NCBI RefSeq assembly: GCF_002139935.1
Contig: NZ_CP015578.1
Span: 248,001-312,000 of the forward strand
DNA from: Campylobacter lanienae NCTC 13004
GTDB taxonomy: Bacteria; Campylobacterota; Campylobacteria; Campylobacterales; Campylobacteraceae
Direction of reading: 5' to 3'
Length of the DNA stretch: 64,000 nt
Position 1 is the stretch's first letter. Each line of letters begins with the position of its first letter. Below the pieces are notes generated by a model. That model was not told the origin of the DNA. It saw nothing but the letters and a program-made list of their open reading frames with translations, and did not search any database. Position numbers and translations under genes: made by a program. Positions 28,383 to 37,876 of the stretch are shown here, piece by piece.

Positions 28383-28411
28383 TTGACAAAAGTTGAATAA
28401 TATTGTATAAT
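28383..28411 (+). promoter_or_regulatory. Consensus promoter of the tRNA pair
   Basis: TTGACA (28383-28388) and TATAAT (28406-28411) with exactly 17 bp between, 24 bp before tRNA-Gln. Fits a strong stable-RNA promoter driving both tRNAs. Confidence 0.85.
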
Positions 28412-28434
28412 TCCAATTCATTTTTATTTCATAT

Positions 28435-28509
28435 TGGGGTATCGCCAAGCGGTAAGGCAACAGGTTTTGGTCCTGTCATTCAGAGGTTCGAATCCTCTTA
28501 CCCCATCCA
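28435..28509 (+). tRNA. tRNA-Gln (TTG)
   Basis: Cloverleaf from TGGGGTA to TACCCCA with encoded CCA. The anticodon loop reads TTTTGGT with TTG in place, and the T-arm GAGGTTCGAATCCTC is intact. Ten bases separate it from the next tRNA. Confidence 0.95.
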
Positions 28510-28519
28510 CCTCTTATGA

Positions 28520-28594
28520 CGCGAGATGGAGCAGTGGTAGCTCATCGGGCTCATAACCCGAGGGTCGGGGGTTCAAGTCCCTCTCTCGCAACCA
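28520..28594 (+). tRNA. Initiator tRNA-fMet (CAT)
   Basis: The acceptor stem has the unpaired C1-A72 and the anticodon stem ends in three G-C pairs (CGGGCTCATAACCCG), both initiator hallmarks. CCA is encoded. Its 3' end faces an integrase gene eight bases away, a common integration target. Confidence 0.95.
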
Positions 28595-28601
28595 ATAATC
28601 T

Positions 28602-29624
28602 TTAACACACACCTACACCAATTCCATCTCTTATATCATCGATATTTAGATGGACATACTTCAAACTACTTTGTATATTTTTATGTCCCAAATACTGCAT
28701 TAGCTTATAAGCTGAAAACTTCTTTAGGCTAACCAAACGACTTGCTACAGTATGTCTTAAGGCATATTGGTTATACTCTTTAGCGTTTATTCGCTTATCA
28801 AAACCCAAAGCCTTATTCATATCTTTCCACCTTGATACACATATGCTATGTGTCAAATTATTTATCTTACAATTCTTATAATTTTCTCTATCTAATCCTT
28901 TGTAACGACCTCTAGCTATTGAGTAATAAACTCCCTTCAGATATCCTTCAGGTTCCTTCAGGTATAACTCCATAGCTTCTGACCTTTCTAAAGATAAAGC
29001 TAAATTAACCCTATCGCATATATCACTTAAAAGTTTTAAGGTTATGCCACCTAAGGGTAAGGTTCTACTATTAGCGTTCTTAGTAGTCCCTACTTTTAAT
29101 GTAGTAGAGTGTGTTTTTAAAGCTCTACTGATGGTAATAGTCTTGTTTTCTAAGTCTATATCACCTACCCTAAGTTCATAGTATTCAGCTGGTCTTAGTC
29201 CTAGATTAGAGTTGATTACAAAATACTCATACATCTCTCTATCTACTAGGCTGCCTGTCTTATTACTGATACTCTTAAAGTACTCAGCTATTTCATTTAT
29301 CTCAGCATCGCTATAGCATACTATCTTATTCTCTCTTATACTAGCTGCTAGCTTTTTAAAATTAGGTTTATTCTTAAACTCATAAACCCCAGTTCGCTCT
29401 AGCGTCTCAAAGGTTGTCCTAAGAGTGCTTAACAGGTGATTAAAGGTTCTCTCTTTGTACCGCTTACCATTTACACCACTGATTAACATAGTTCTTTTTA
29501 AGTTCATCAGTAGCTCTGTGGTAATAAGAGATAAGTCTAAATCACCAACCATTTTTATTAGAGTGTTAATCCTAGATGGTGGATTTTTATTGTCCTCCAA
29601 GTATTGCCACACACTTTCTATCAT
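28602..29624 (-). CDS. Tyrosine recombinase/integrase beside tRNA-fMet
   Basis: A 340-residue phage-type integrase. The catalytic set is visible: Arg in NLGLRPAEYYELRVGDI, His-x-x-Arg in YALRHTVASRL, and Tyr in SLKYVHLNI after LMQYLGHKNIQS. It reads toward the tRNA. No other element genes follow before bioF, so it is an orphan left from a larger island or a minimal element. Its codon use resembles the genes inserted beside the CRISPR array. Confidence 0.85.
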   Translation of the reverse strand: MIESVWQYLEDNKNPPSRINTLIKMVGDLDLSLITTELLMNLKRTMLISGVNGKRYKERTFNHLLSTLRTTFETLERTGVYEFKNKPNFKKLAASIRENKIVCYSDAEINEIAEYFKSISNKTGSLVDREMYEYFVINSNLGLRPAEYYELRVGDIDLENKTITISRALKTHSTTLKVGTTKNANSRTLPLGGITLKLLSDICDRVNLALSLERSEAMELYLKEPEGYLKGVYYSIARGRYKGLDRENYKNCKINNLTHSICVSRWKDMNKALGFDKRINAKEYNQYALRHTVASRLVSLKKFSAYKLMQYLGHKNIQSSLKYVHLNIDDIRDGIGVGVC

Positions 29625-29798
29625 ATAGTCCCTAGCTAATGGTGAGTTAATAAGTAGCGTGTGCTTTGATTATCTCGTTATTTAAATTATTATAAATTGT
29701 TCCATTTGTTGCTATGTAAATTCAATTAAAATTTAAAATATATAGCTACATTTTGATATAATTATAACTTTTCAAAAGGCAAATTTAAGCGAGTTATA

Positions 29799-30896
29799 AT
29801 GTTTGATATAGAAAAAGCGAAGCAAAATAGCAGTTTTAGGGAGCTAAAGCACTCTAAGATAAGCTTGAAATTTCTAAGTTTAGATGGTAAAAATCTCTTG
29901 AATTTAGGTAGTAACGACTATCTTGGGATAGCTAGTAATAGGGTATTAAGAGATGAATTTTTACAAATTTGTTTGGGTAGTGAGTGGTATTTTGGCTCTG
30001 GGGCTAGTAGATTGGTATATACTTCAAGTGATGAATTTGATCGTTTGGAGAGTTGGTTTGAGGCTAAATTTCATAAAAGTGCGGTAATTTTCAACTCTGG
30101 GTATTGTGCGAATTTAAGCTGTATTAGCGCCTTAAATAGTGATGATACGCTCTTTATAGCTGATAAATTAATTCATGCTAGTATGATAGATGCATTGAAA
30201 CTCTCAAATGCGAAATTCAAACGCTACGCCCATAATGACAATGAAGCATTAGAGAGTTTGGTTAAGCAAAATTGTGATAAATTTAAGCATATTATCATAT
30301 TAAGCGAGGCGATTTTTAGCATGGATGGCGATAGAGCGGATATAGAGTTTATGCTATCTTTAAAAAAGCGATATGATGGCGTGATGCTCTATATCGACTT
30401 GGCGCATTCATTTTTTGCTCTAGATGAGCTTGGGATTAGTGCTAGATTGAGTTGTGATATTGATTTTATGCTTATTACTCTTGGCAAGGCGCTAGGTAGC
30501 AGTGGGGCTGTGATTTTAAGCTCAAATGAGTTTAAAGATATATTCATAAATAGTGCTAGAAGCCTTATATACTCGACCGCTTTGGCGCCTATAAATGTAG
30601 CTTGGAGTAACTTTGTGTTAAGCAAAGACTACACAAAAGAGCGTGAAAATCTAGCGAATTTAATCAATTTTTTGGGGCTAAATTCCACTCATATTTCGCC
30701 TTTTATCGTAGGAGATAATGCTAAGACTTTAAAGCTTTCAAATAGCTTAAAAAGTCTTGGATATTTCATACCAGCCATTAGGCCACCTACGGTGCCAGAG
30801 GGGAAGGCTAGGCTTAGGATTAGTTTAAGGGCGGATTTAGAAATTGATGATTTGGTGAGCTTAAAAAGGATTTTAGATGAAAATGGATCTCATTAA
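29799..30896 (+). CDS. bioF: 8-amino-7-oxononanoate synthase
   Basis: A 365-residue PLP enzyme joining pimeloyl-ACP (or CoA) and alanine in biotin synthesis. NLGSNDYLGIASN, FGSGASRLVYTS and FMLITLGKALGSSGAV (PLP lysine) identify it. SD is weak. It overlaps bioG by 20 nt and heads bioF-bioG-bioC. Confidence 0.93.
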   Translation: MFDIEKAKQNSSFRELKHSKISLKFLSLDGKNLLNLGSNDYLGIASNRVLRDEFLQICLGSEWYFGSGASRLVYTSSDEFDRLESWFEAKFHKSAVIFNSGYCANLSCISALNSDDTLFIADKLIHASMIDALKLSNAKFKRYAHNDNEALESLVKQNCDKFKHIIILSEAIFSMDGDRADIEFMLSLKKRYDGVMLYIDLAHSFFALDELGISARLSCDIDFMLITLGKALGSSGAVILSSNEFKDIFINSARSLIYSTALAPINVAWSNFVLSKDYTKERENLANLINFLGLNSTHISPFIVGDNAKTLKLSNSLKSLGYFIPAIRPPTVPEGKARLRISLRADLEIDDLVSLKRILDENGSH

Positions 30897-31491
30897 AGAT
30901 AGCAAAAAGCTTATTGTGTTATTTTTAGGTTATGGATTTGATAAAAGTAGCATTAGCCACTTGGAGCTTGGAGATTATGGACTTTTGGTGGTTAGTGATT
31001 ATAGCGATTTGGGCTTCGATAAGGAAATTTTAGCCAATAAAGATATATATTTAATAGCGTGGTCAATGGGCGTTTGGGCTGCGAATTTGGTGCTGAAAAA
31101 TACCCCCTTAAAGGTCGCAATCGCTATAAATGGCACCCCTTTTGGAATAGATGAAAAATATGGGATTAAAAAAGATATCTTTTATAAAAGTATAAGTGAG
31201 TTTGATTTTGAGAGCTTTAAAAGGCTCTGTTTTTTAGGTATTAATGAGCAAAAATTGAGAGATTTTACATTTAATAAAAATGCCAACATAGAGCTTATAA
31301 ATCTTTATAAAAACGCTATTTTGCCCTGTGAGAACGCTATTTCATGGGATAGGGCTTATGTGAGTAAGCGTGATTTGGTCTTTGATAATAGGGCGGTTTT
31401 AGAATATTTTAAGGATAAAGCTAGGATTATAAACGCTCCGCATTTTGCATTTTTTAATTTTAAAAGCTTTGGAGAGATAGTTGAAATTTAA
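30877..31491 (+). CDS. bioG: BioG-type pimeloyl-ACP methyl ester esterase (DUF452)
   Basis: A 204-residue alpha/beta hydrolase. AWSMGVWAANLV carries the nucleophile Ser (S-M-G), with ALA-type core strands VLFLGYGFD and ALKVAIAING-like segments, and the closing His in APHFAFF. BioG frees pimeloyl-ACP from its methyl ester. It lies between and overlaps bioF and bioC, as in other Campylobacter and Neisseria-type biotin operons. Confidence 0.85.
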   Translation: MKMDLIKDSKKLIVLFLGYGFDKSSISHLELGDYGLLVVSDYSDLGFDKEILANKDIYLIAWSMGVWAANLVLKNTPLKVAIAINGTPFGIDEKYGIKKDIFYKSISEFDFESFKRLCFLGINEQKLRDFTFNKNANIELINLYKNAILPCENAISWDRAYVSKRDLVFDNRAVLEYFKDKARIINAPHFAFFNFKSFGEIVEI

Positions 31492-32161
31492 AAATGCGAA
31501 ATTTTATGACCTTTATGCCAAACCGCAGATTTATGCGGCAAATGCTTTGATACAAACTATTAAAGATTATAGGCAAAATTTCAAAGATATCTATGAAATT
31601 GGCGCTGGAAGCGGAGTTTTGACAAGATTAATTATAGATAACTTGAGTTATGAAAATTTGATTTTAAATGACCTTTATGAGAGTGAATTTATGAGTAAAT
31701 TCCGCACTCAAATAGGGGATATTTCAAATTTACAAATTCAAAATAGACAAGATCTAATCATTTCAAGCTCTGTTTTTCAATGGATTAATGCCCTTGAAAA
31801 TTTGGCTGATAGGCTCAAATTTAGCTTAAAAAGTGGCGGAATTTTGGCTTTTAGTATATTTATTGATGGGACTTTAAGGGAACTTTCTAGCTTTACAAAT
31901 CAGAGCTTAGAGTATAAAAATCTAGCCCAGCTAAGAGCAATTTTTAGCAAAAATTTTGAAATTTTAAACGCTCAAGAGAGGCAAATAAAGCTAAAATTTA
32001 GCAATTTAAAAGAGCTTTTAACTCACCTTAAACATACTGGAGTTAATAATATTAAGGGCGAATTTAAGCTCACAAAAAGCTCTTATAAAGCCTTAAATTC
32101 ACACTTTAATGATGATTTTAGGCTAAGTTATAAATTTGCAATTTTAATCTTAAAAAACTAA
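31481..32161 (+). CDS. bioC: Malonyl-ACP O-methyltransferase
   Basis: A 226-residue SAM methyltransferase. YEIGAGSGVLTRLI is the SAM loop and LIISSSVFQWINALE follows the family pattern. It starts biotin synthesis by masking malonyl-ACP as a methyl ester. It overlaps bioG by 11 nt and meets bioA tail to tail with a 4-nt overlap. Confidence 0.88.
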   Translation: MKFKNAKFYDLYAKPQIYAANALIQTIKDYRQNFKDIYEIGAGSGVLTRLIIDNLSYENLILNDLYESEFMSKFRTQIGDISNLQIQNRQDLIISSSVFQWINALENLADRLKFSLKSGGILAFSIFIDGTLRELSSFTNQSLEYKNLAQLRAIFSKNFEILNAQERQIKLKFSNLKELLTHLKHTGVNNIKGEFKLTKSSYKALNSHFNDDFRLSYKFAILILKN

Positions 32162-33513
32162 AATCCCCCAAGAATCTCATCAATGCTTTTTACGCACCTT
32201 TTTATCGCTTCATCCATCTCATCTTTTTGGATATTTAGCGGTGGATTGAAGTATATCACATCGCCAAGTGGCCTTAATATAAGACCATTTTTTAGAGCTT
32301 TTTTGTAAATTTGATATCCGATTCTTAGATCTTTATTAAAGGCTTTTTTGCTATCTTTTTGCTCTACTAGCTCTATTGCGTTTATGAGTCCGATGGAGCG
32401 AATTTGACCTACATTTTTATGCGAGTTTAAAGCAGAGATTATCTCATTATTTAGATAAATTGCGTTTTGTTGAGCTGAATTTAAGATATTTTGACTCTCA
32501 AATATATCTAAAACCGCATTCGCTGCAGCACATCCAAGTGGATTTCCGCTATAAGTATGAGAGTGCATAAAGGCCTTGCCTTGCGAGTATGGAGCGTAAA
32601 AGGCGTTGTAAATTTCATTAGTCGTAGCCACGACAGACATAGGCATATATCCGCCAGTTAGACCCTTTGAGAGCGTTATGATATCAGGGCTGATATTTGC
32701 GTGCTCACAAGCAAACATCCGCCCAGTCCGCCCAAATCCAGTAGCTATCTCATCAGCTATTAGTAATACCCCATACTCATCGCAAATTTGGCGTAGCTTT
32801 TTAAGATACAAAGGCGGATATATCATCATTCCAGCTGCAGCTTGAAGTATAGGCTCAACTATCAAAGCCACACTCTCTTTGCCATATTTTTCAAAAATCG
32901 GCACCGCATAATGCTCAAAATATTTTCTAGCTATCTCATCGCTATCGCCTTCAAATTCGCTTCTATACATATCAGGGGCTTTTATGCGGATGGCTTTTAA
33001 GAGCATCGGCTCATAAATTTTAGCATACAAATCAAGCGCCCCAACGCTCAAAGCACCGATAGTTTCGCCGTGATAAGCATTACTAAGGCAGATAAATTTA
33101 TTCTTATGTGTGTTGCCTACTTGGTGCTGATATTGAAACGCCATTTTAAGCGCACTCTCCACAGCCGAGCTACCATTATCTGAAAAGTTGAATTTATCTA
33201 GCTTAGGTGGGAGAATTCGCCTTAATCTACTAGCTAATTTCACAGCGCCTTCGTGAGTGAAATTGGCAAATATCACATGCTCTATATTGTTAAGCTGATT
33301 TGTGATAGCTTGATTGATATACTCATTTGAGTGGCCTAGTAGATTACACCACCAAGAGCTGATAATATCTATATACTCTTTATCATTTTCATCATAGATT
33401 TTTGCGCCCTTACCACGCTTTATCACAATCGGTGGTAACTCCTTATAATCATACATTTGCGAACACGGATGCCAGATTAGCTCCAAATCCATCTTTGCTA
33501 TATTTGATAGCAT
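32158..33513 (-). CDS. bioA: Adenosylmethionine-8-amino-7-oxononanoate aminotransferase
   Basis: A 451-residue class III aminotransferase. HPCSQMYDYKELPPIVI near the start, SSWWCNLLGHSN, the FADE-like LLIADEIATGFGRTG and the PLP lysine in ITLSKGLTGGYMP identify BioA. It lies 9 nt downstream of bioD on the minus strand and converges on bioFGC. Confidence 0.94.
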   Translation of the reverse strand: MLSNIAKMDLELIWHPCSQMYDYKELPPIVIKRGKGAKIYDENDKEYIDIISSWWCNLLGHSNEYINQAITNQLNNIEHVIFANFTHEGAVKLASRLRRILPPKLDKFNFSDNGSSAVESALKMAFQYQHQVGNTHKNKFICLSNAYHGETIGALSVGALDLYAKIYEPMLLKAIRIKAPDMYRSEFEGDSDEIARKYFEHYAVPIFEKYGKESVALIVEPILQAAAGMMIYPPLYLKKLRQICDEYGVLLIADEIATGFGRTGRMFACEHANISPDIITLSKGLTGGYMPMSVVATTNEIYNAFYAPYSQGKAFMHSHTYSGNPLGCAAANAVLDIFESQNILNSAQQNAIYLNNEIISALNSHKNVGQIRSIGLINAIELVEQKDSKKAFNKDLRIGYQIYKKALKNGLILRPLGDVIYFNPPLNIQKDEMDEAIKRCVKSIDEILGGF

Positions 33514-33522
33514 ATTTGATCC

Positions 33523-34206
33523 TTAATTAAATATTTTTATAATCTCATCTTTTTGGATATTTAAGCTTAGCTCATCTCTTTTAACGCAAGAGAGAATTTC
33601 TAAGCTAAAAAGCTCTTTTATCATCTTTTTATTATCAACACAAATTGGGCAATTCTCATCAAAATTATTTAACACCACGCCCTTTATATCAATCACATTT
33701 TGCCTTAGATAAAAGCTAGTTAATCCCACTTGATTTATCGCTCCTAGAGCTGCGTCTGAGACTATTATAACGCTTGAATTTATAGCCTTTAGTATATCAA
33801 GTAGCATTAATTTTGTTTCATCATATCTAAAAGGGCAGATCGCCCCACCAGCACCCTCAATCACCAAAAAATCACAAATCCCATCTAGGATTTTAAATTT
33901 AGCTAGAATTTTATCTAAATTTACTTGTTTTTTCTCATTTATAGCTGATAAATGCGGAGAATAAGGCTTAATAAAGTTATACTCACTCATTTGAGAGTAG
34001 CTAAGCTCAATCTTAGAAAACTCACGCACAAACTTCACATCAAGCGGGATTATATCTCCATCATCGCATAACAAATTCCCACTCGAAACAGGCTTGAAAT
34101 ATCCTATATTTAATCCAAATTCACGCATTTTTTTGACTATTAAGGCGCTTATATAGCTCTTGCCTACATCAGTCCCAGTACCTAAAATAAATATTTTTTT
34201 ACTCAC
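33523..34206 (-). CDS. bioD: Dethiobiotin synthetase
   Basis: A 227-residue ATP-dependent carboxylase-ligase. FILGTGTDVGKSYISALIV is the P-loop, FKPVSSG and VIEGAGGAICPF follow in order. With bioA it forms the second biotin operon; only bioB is missing from this window. Confidence 0.94.
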   Translation of the reverse strand: MSKKIFILGTGTDVGKSYISALIVKKMREFGLNIGYFKPVSSGNLLCDDGDIIPLDVKFVREFSKIELSYSQMSEYNFIKPYSPHLSAINEKKQVNLDKILAKFKILDGICDFLVIEGAGGAICPFRYDETKLMLLDILKAINSSVIIVSDAALGAINQVGLTSFYLRQNVIDIKGVVLNNFDENCPICVDNKKMIKELFSLEILSCVKRDELSLNIQKDEIIKIFN

Positions 34207-34341
34207 TTGTTTTCCTTTGGATATTCTAAATTCGTATTTTAAAATTTTAAGGCTAAATTTTACATATTTTTAACCAAAATATCATAAAAATTTTACAAGC
34301 TGATTTTATAATTTCGTCATAATTTATCATATGGAGTTTTT

Positions 34342-35598
34342 ATGGAAAGAAGAAATTTTCTGAAAGTTTCTAGCGCTGTTTTGGCTTATGCGGGATTTTT
34401 TTCGCCTTCTAGCGTGTTAGCTAGTGAGAAAAAACCTTTAATAGGATTTAAACAAATCGCCCCTAGCACAAGCGATAGCGTCATAGTCCCAAAAGGATAT
34501 GAGGCTAAAAAGTTAATTAGTTGGGGTGATCCGCTCTTTAGCAAGGCAACGCCTTTTGATGAGAGCAAAACTATAAATAAAGCAGCCATAGCAAATGCGA
34601 ATTTGGTATTTGGCGATAATACCGATGGTATGGCGTGGTTTGATCTTGATGAAGATAGAGCGATTTTAGCTGTTAATAATGAGTATATGAATCCAGAAAT
34701 AATGTTTAATCACCATGGCAAAAATATGAGCCTAGATGATGTTAAATATGAGCAAAATTCCGTTGGAGTAAGTATATTTGAGATAGCTAGAAATAGCGAT
34801 GGAGATTATAGTGTTGTGCTAGACTCGCCATATAATCGCAGAATCACAGCTAATACCAAAATGGAGATCCAAGGGCCAGCTAGAGCTCATAATCTTATGA
34901 AAACAAAAGCCGATAAGAGCGGTAGCGAAGTCTATGGAACCATGAATAACTGCGCTAGTGGCAAAACGCCATGGGGAACATATCTTACTTGTGAAGAGAA
35001 TTTCGATGATTTCTTTGGGTCTAGTGATGAGAATTACGCATTTAATCCAGCGCAAAAACGCTATGGCCTTAGCGTAAAAGGCGAGAATTATGAGTGGAAA
35101 CTAGATGAGAGATTTGATATTGCTAAAAACGAAAATGAGCCAAATCGCTTTGGTTGGGTAGTAGAGATAGATCCATATAATCCAAACTCAACCCCAATCA
35201 AACGCACCGCCCTAGGTAGATTTAAACACGAAAATGCTGAAGTAGTAATAGCCAAAAATGGCGAAGTAGTGGTATATATGGGCGATGATGAGGTTAATGA
35301 GTTTATATATAAATTTGTTAGCAAAGCCAAATACAATCCAAATAAACCAAATAAAGATATCTTAAATGAAGGCACTCTATATGTAGCTAAATTAAAAGAT
35401 ACCGGCGATTTCAAAGGCATAGGCGAGTGGGTGGCCTTAGAGTATGGCAAAAATGGCTTAGATAGCAAAAATGGCTTTCATAATCAAGGCGATGTCTTGA
35501 TAAATGCTAGATTAGCAGCTAGCATAGTTGGTGCTACACCTATGGATAGACCTGAGTGGATAGCAGCAGACCCAGATGGAAAATACCTATATGTAACC
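34342..35598 (+). pseudogene. phoX: PhoX-family phosphatase, N-terminal part (interrupted)
   Basis: PhoX enzymes are secreted calcium/iron phosphatases. MERRNFLKVSSAVLAYAGFF is a twin-arginine signal. GDNTDGMAWFDLDEDRAILAVNNE, GPARAHNLMKT and the CEENFDDFFG stretch are typical. The reading is native up to PDGKYLYVT (35598), then runs a few foreign codons to a stop at 35616. The remaining 182 codons lie at 41095-41640, 5.5 kb away. Joined length 600 residues, normal for the family. Function is lost unless the insert is removed. Confidence 0.85.
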
Positions 35599-35640
35599 GT
35601 TCTTACAAACCTATAAAATCCTATAAAAAGATATAAAACT

Positions 35641-36933
35641 CTATAAATAGGATTTTTGTTGTATTCCTGTTTCAACCTTGCTAGTTGCTATTTGATTTAT
35701 TGCTAAATCATCTAGCAGAGCTGTCAAGTCCGCAGGCGTAAATTCGGCAAGAACTTTGCCTATTTTTTGCTTTAATTGTGAAAGCAAATTAAGACTAGCA
35801 TTGTAGTCTCTATCAATGCTAATTCCACATTCATCGCAAATATAAACTCTATCTTTTAGAGCTAAATTTTCTTTTATAGTTCCACAATTAGAGCATAATT
35901 TAGAACTAGGATAAAATCTATCTACTTGATAGATTTCTTTATCGTTGTAGCTAGATTTATATTCTAGTTGCCTTTTAAACTCATAAAAACTTACATCGCT
36001 TATAGATTTAGCAAGTCTATGATTACTCATCATCCCTTTTACATTTAAATCCTCTAAGCAAAAATATTTAGCATTTGCTACCAAGCTAGAAGTAAGCTTG
36101 TGTAAAAAATCACTTCTTATATTTGCTATTTTACGATGCAATTTATTTAGCTTAATACTTGCTTTTAGATAATTGCTAGATTTTTTAATGCCTTGTAATG
36201 CTTCTTGCTTGGTTTTTGCGTGTTGCTTTTTGCTTAGCTGTCTAGCTCTTTTTATCATTAAACGATTAAACTTAGCTAATGGTTTAGGTGCTTTTATCTC
36301 TAAGCCATTAGATAAACTTAAAAACGATTTTAAGCCTACATCTATGCTAAGTGCTAGATTATTATTTTTAGCTTTATTATGAGTTTTTAGATACTCATCT
36401 TTACTAATTTGCATACTAAAAGAAACAAAGAATTTATCAGCACTTTGAGAAATAGTAAAAGAATTGATTTTACCATTAAATCTCAATTTCTCTTTCATTT
36501 TTACAAGTCCTAAATTTGGCACTTTTAGATATTTTTCATCTTTGATTATTGCTTGGTCTCCACCTATGTAATAAGAGCCGAAATTATCTTTCTTTTTCTT
36601 AAATTTTGGATAGCTTACTTTACCTTGTTTTAAATCTCTAAAAAATTTTTGAAATGCTAGATTTAGATTTAAAAAAGGCTGTTGCGTAGCATATTTACTT
36701 ACTTCATACACAAAGGGGAATTGTTCTTTTTTAATGGCATTAAATTCCTTTTTTAAATCTAAATGTGTTACTTTAATGCCTTGCTTGTAGTATTCTTGCC
36801 ATTTTGCAAGTCCCCAATTATAAGCAAGTCTAGCACAACCAAAGGCTTTTTTAAAATGAGTTTTAGCTTTATTATTTGGCTTTAACTCTATCTTATGAGA
36901 AATGCTAATAAGCTCATTATTATTTGCTGACAT
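35641..36933 (-). CDS. tnpB: TnpB RNA-guided nuclease of an IS607-type element
   Basis: A 430-residue TnpB (OrfB). The RuvC triad is present: SIDVGLKSFLSL (Asp), FCLEDLNVKGM (Glu) and CGISIDRDYNASLNLL (Asp), with a zinc finger CSNCGTIKE...CDEC. TnpB proteins cut DNA guided by a transposon-end RNA and are ancestors of Cas12. Full length and intact. Overlaps tnpA by 14 nt. Confidence 0.9.
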   Translation of the reverse strand: MSANNNELISISHKIELKPNNKAKTHFKKAFGCARLAYNWGLAKWQEYYKQGIKVTHLDLKKEFNAIKKEQFPFVYEVSKYATQQPFLNLNLAFQKFFRDLKQGKVSYPKFKKKKDNFGSYYIGGDQAIIKDEKYLKVPNLGLVKMKEKLRFNGKINSFTISQSADKFFVSFSMQISKDEYLKTHNKAKNNNLALSIDVGLKSFLSLSNGLEIKAPKPLAKFNRLMIKRARQLSKKQHAKTKQEALQGIKKSSNYLKASIKLNKLHRKIANIRSDFLHKLTSSLVANAKYFCLEDLNVKGMMSNHRLAKSISDVSFYEFKRQLEYKSSYNDKEIYQVDRFYPSSKLCSNCGTIKENLALKDRVYICDECGISIDRDYNASLNLLSQLKQKIGKVLAEFTPADLTALLDDLAINQIATSKVETGIQQKSYL

Positions 36934-37558
36934 TTTCTACCACCACTTCTTGCATTTCATCTAAAAGTTTTTTATTTTTCTTTGAGCGTGAGCCATAAAG
37001 TCTAGCTGAAAATACTGTGATTATTTCCAACACATCTTTGGCTAATTCTTCTTCAAATTTTACGCTTTCTTCGCCTTTATTTATTATTATTACTTCTACT
37101 TCTTTGGCTTCACATATAGCAAATACTAGCTCAGCACCAAAGCGTAAAAGTCTGTCTTTGTGAGTTAAAACTAATCTTTTTACTTTGCCATCTAGAATTT
37201 GATTTAGCAATTTAGTTAAGCCTTTTTTATAATAATTCATACCAGAGCCTAAATCTTGTATAACTTCATAATTAAAGCCTTGTTTAGAACAATATAGCTC
37301 TAAGACTTGAACTTGCCTTATTAAATCATCTTTTTGGTCGTGGCTAGAAACACGAGCATAAGCAATAGTTTTTAAGCTATCTTTATTAAAAACTAGGTTT
37401 TTATTTATAGCTTTTAATGTTTCTAGCTTATACCTACGCTCTCCACCCTTAGTCATATCATCAGGTTTTAATAAGCCTTTTTTATCCCAATTTCTAAGAG
37501 TTTGGATAGTAACACCAAGAGCTTTACTAGCTTGACCGATTGATAATAATTTATTCAT
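36920..37558 (-). CDS. tnpA: IS607-type serine recombinase with MerR-like HTH
   Basis: A 212-residue transposase. An N-terminal MerR-like HTH (SIGQASKALGVTIQTLRNWDKKG) is followed by a resolvase domain with catalytic Ser in YARVSSHDQKDDL and KGLTKLLNQILDGKVKRLVL. This order is diagnostic of IS607. The ORF is intact, so the element may still move. Confidence 0.92.
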   Translation of the reverse strand: MNKLLSIGQASKALGVTIQTLRNWDKKGLLKPDDMTKGGERRYKLETLKAINKNLVFNKDSLKTIAYARVSSHDQKDDLIRQVQVLELYCSKQGFNYEVIQDLGSGMNYYKKGLTKLLNQILDGKVKRLVLTHKDRLLRFGAELVFAICEAKEVEVIIINKGEESVKFEEELAKDVLEIITVFSARLYGSRSKKNKKLLDEMQEVVVENVSK

Positions 37559-37660
37559 AGGACTATTTTAGCAAATTTTAAAAAATAAGTCAAGTAAAAT
37601 CTATAAAATATTTATATAATTTTATAGATTTTTTTATAATTTACTTAGCAGTTATAAGCC

Positions 37661-37825
37661 CCGGAGCAGGCTCACAAGAACGCTGTCGAGCTGGCAGAGC
37701 ATACAAAGGCATGGAAAGGGCATGAAGTTCTGATAGCCACGCATATAGACAAGGGGCATATACACACGCACTTTATTGTCAATTCCGTAAATTATGAGAA
37801 CGGTCATAAGCTCCAATGGATGTAG
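37661..37825 (+). pseudogene. Relaxase fragment, N-terminal domain
   Basis: Frame reads PEQAHKNAVELAEHTKAW...ATHIDKGHIHTHFIVNSV...NGHKLQ, containing the three-histidine metal motif (H-x-H-x-H) of MobA/VirD2-type relaxases. Start and upstream part are missing and a stop follows KLQWM. The continuing part is at 40897-41094 beyond the tet(O) module. Base use is Firmicutes-like, unlike the Campylobacter flanks. Confidence 0.75.
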
Positions 37826-37876
37826 GACGGATTTTGCGGACATTCAAAATAAAAAAGAATGTGGAGGTAACAGACA

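Larger units (their letters stand above)
35599..37650 (-). mobile_element. IS607-family element
   Basis: Contains a serine recombinase (TnpA) and TnpB, overlapping on the minus strand. Ends carry AT-rich inverted structures: AAAATCCTAT...ATAGGATTTT (35615-35656) past tnpB and AAAATCTATAAAAT with its complement (37596-37632) before tnpA; CTATAAAAT recurs at both ends. IS607 elements make no regular target duplication, so ends are approximate. It abuts phoX on one side and a relaxase fragment on the other. Confidence 0.75.

Noticed and set aside
28602-29798. A complete integrated island at tRNA-fMet
   Set aside because: Only the integrase is present before bioF and no second copy of the tRNA 3' end is seen in the next several hundred bases.
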